NCBI GenBank assembly: GCA_032622095.1
Contig: CP136062.1
Coordinates: 196,115,887-196,179,886, forward strand
Source of the DNA: Siphonodentalium dalli
Lineage: Eukaryota > Mollusca > Scaphopoda > Gadilida > Siphonodentaliidae
Direction: 5' to 3'
DNA: 64,000 nt
Within the stretch, counting starts at the first letter, position 1. Each line of letters opens with the position of its first letter. The notes under the pieces were generated by a model. It saw nothing but the letters and a program-made list of their open reading frames with translations, made no database searches and was not told the DNA's origin. Below, one piece after another: positions 57,001-60,000 of this stretch. Made by a program: the position numbers and the translations under genes.

Positions 57001-60000
57001 CCAAGATTTCTAACTGGACCCCGCCCCTTGTTTGGGCTGTGGGAATCGTATCTCAAGCCATCGTAATTATACATATAAAATCGATCAATGGGATTGTTGG
57101 GCATGTATTGGCGCATACACCAACATTGCTTGCGGTTTGTGTTATTATTTATGTGGTATGAACATGCCATGGAACCGTTTACTACAAGTTAACTCGTAGT
57201 GGCAGTGAACGTGTTAAATCATAAGTCGCCTTTTGAAAAATTATTGAATAAAAAGGAGTAATTTTTCCATCCAAAAAACGATGCACCACTGCCAAACCAC
57301 ATAGTGTTAACTGTAGTAACATGTCTTGTCCCAAAGCCTTAGCTTGTGTGCAGTATGTGCTTTTCACACTTTTCTGGCCTGAGAAATGGGGAAATTGACA
57401 TTGCGTGACCTAATTCCTATTTTCCTACTTCAGGTGCTGATTTTGACCAGCCAACTAACTGGGTCGACATGGCTGGAAAATCATTGATCGTCGTATCATT
57501 ACAGACCACAGACCAGGATTATAAGGACGTCTCTAAGAATTTCCTTGCTTCTGTTGGAGCATCACGACCAAATACAACGATCGTCAAGGTAATTTCCATT
57601 TTTCCATTATTTTTAGTCCTTTCTTAATTAAATACACATTGACATCGCTCCTTTTGCATAAAATACGAATAAACAATCAAAGAAAACCATTAAATGGTTT
57701 GAGTACACTGAGTTTTACAATGAAAATGCTTGCTCCGATGTTCCAAATTATAAGCCTCAATCGCACAAATTTTCCCAAAACATTTCTCACCATTAATTGG
57801 AAATCCTTCTGTGCTTGTGTTATGTTTGTCTGTATATTGTCTGTTTATATTCACTGAAGCTACCTATTAAAGGATTATCACAAATGGCTTGTTGTCTAAT
57901 CCCATTTTCTTCTAAATTTGTACCTATTGTAATTATATATTTGAATGTCCATAGATGGAAAATACATACTGTTTAAACTAAATTTAATTTGATATTTGCC
58001 AGATTGAGAGAATACAGAATAAATCGCTATTCCAACAGTACAAAGCCAAGCGGTCACAGATTGAGAAGCAAAATAATGGATCTCACAATGAGAAACTGTT
58101 GTGGCATGGGACTGCTTCCGAAGCCATAGCAAGTATTAACAACTATGGATTCAACCGAAGCTACTGCGGAAAAAATGGTAAGTACCATCATATAGAGCAT
58201 CTAACGAGATATGTGTTGCCTCCAATAAGAAGCAAAAGCATTGATTGGCAAGAGAAAAGGAACTTTTCCAACCCCGCTGCTCGGTCACCCTACTTGAATC
58301 TTATGTGAGAAGAAAAAGAGAAATATTCTTGGGTGGTCTTTGACATATATAGCTCATGACACATCATCAGTGACCTCGCTGCGACCTACCGATTGAACTT
58401 AACATTCAAAAATGTACTTATGATATTTCTTACCTAAATAATAAAATTTTATAAGGGTCTCATAGAACCCCACTTTGTGAATAGATAGGAATAAACCATG
58501 TAGTTCAGTGTGTCAGTATCTTATTAGGGAATATGTATTTCTGTTGAATATGTTATTTTCAGTGCTATATTGACGAATATGTTCTGAAATTTTCCATGTA
58601 GTTATGCTTTGAGATATCTCTTACCAAATTAAGCATACATAATTTTGGGGTTCGAACGAGCCATGTCTGTTTAACCCTTTCAGTGCCAGGGGGCCGATCT
58701 TATCGGCCCATAATTTACGGTCTGTAAAATCGGCCCTAAAAAAAATTAAAAATTAAAATTTTAAAAAAATTAATTTTGTTTTTGTTTTGGTATGCTTAAG
58801 CATGCTATAGCGAATTTAAAAACAAACTGGATAAAACCTTAGGGGCATGTTATAACTCAAAACTATCACCAAGTATTCATAGTAATAATTTTGATGCCCA
58901 TGAAAAACGTAAGATTCCCTGGCACTAAACCTACAAAATATGTCTGTTAAAGAATATAAGAAAAAATTATATTAAAATTGTAAAAAGTAAATAACAAAAG
59001 ATGAAAAATTGTTAGGCCAATGCATTCCCTTATATATGCGAGGCGAGCTATGGTCGACTCGCATATATAAGAGAATGCATTGGCACAGGGTATATGGGTT
59101 GACACAAAAATCGTACCTGGCACTCAAAAGGTTAAATAAATGTTCCTAAAACATGGATTATGATTGATCGAGAATAGGTTTCCTTTCACCAGCAGTGCCC
59201 GCTGAAGGGTTAACAAATTTTGAACGGAGTTCAGCAATTCATGTCACACATCTAGTAGTCTGCTCGTTCACTCTTTGATTTCATGCTCAAATCTCTGAAT
59301 ATCCGTGAGAGCTTTCCGATGAATGGCAACAAGCCATATTTCCGACTAAATCCTGAAAAGTTACTTATAATTCTGCTGTGGTTAACGAGTCAATTATTTA
59401 GGGCATTACTGTATCTCCTAATTTTAGTTGATCAACGAGGTGTATATATGGTTTATTTCATCACTGATTATTTTCGAAAATAAATTTTACAGGAATCAGG
59501 TCTAGAAACAAAAATGTTTATGGATACATCACAAATTTAGGGAGAAAAACTGGTACAAGCTATATTATCTGTTTTATAAAAAGTGTATAGAACAAAAAAA
59601 TTTAGGTTTTGCTGAAATCTTATTATTCCCCCCCCCCCCCTCCCTCAAAAAGCCGCTTTTTTATGGCTGTGGAGTCAGTCAACCTTTTATTTTTAGCTCA
59701 CCTGAGACAAAGTTTCCGATGGAGCTGTAGTCATCACTCCTCGTCTGTCGACTGTCTAGCCGTCCATCCATCCATCGTGCCATCTAACCGTCCGTCGTAC
59801 TGGACATCCGTCCATCAAGACGTCGTCTTCTTCTCCAGTACCATAAGACCGAATGGGGTTCATATTTGGTGTGGATGGTCCCTGGGTGACGCACATTCAG
59901 ATTTGTTAAAATGAGGTCACCCAGTCAAATATTTGCGAAGCCAGGGCCATAACTCTTTCCCACAATAGTAATTCTTAAAACAACTTCTTCCTAAGAACCA

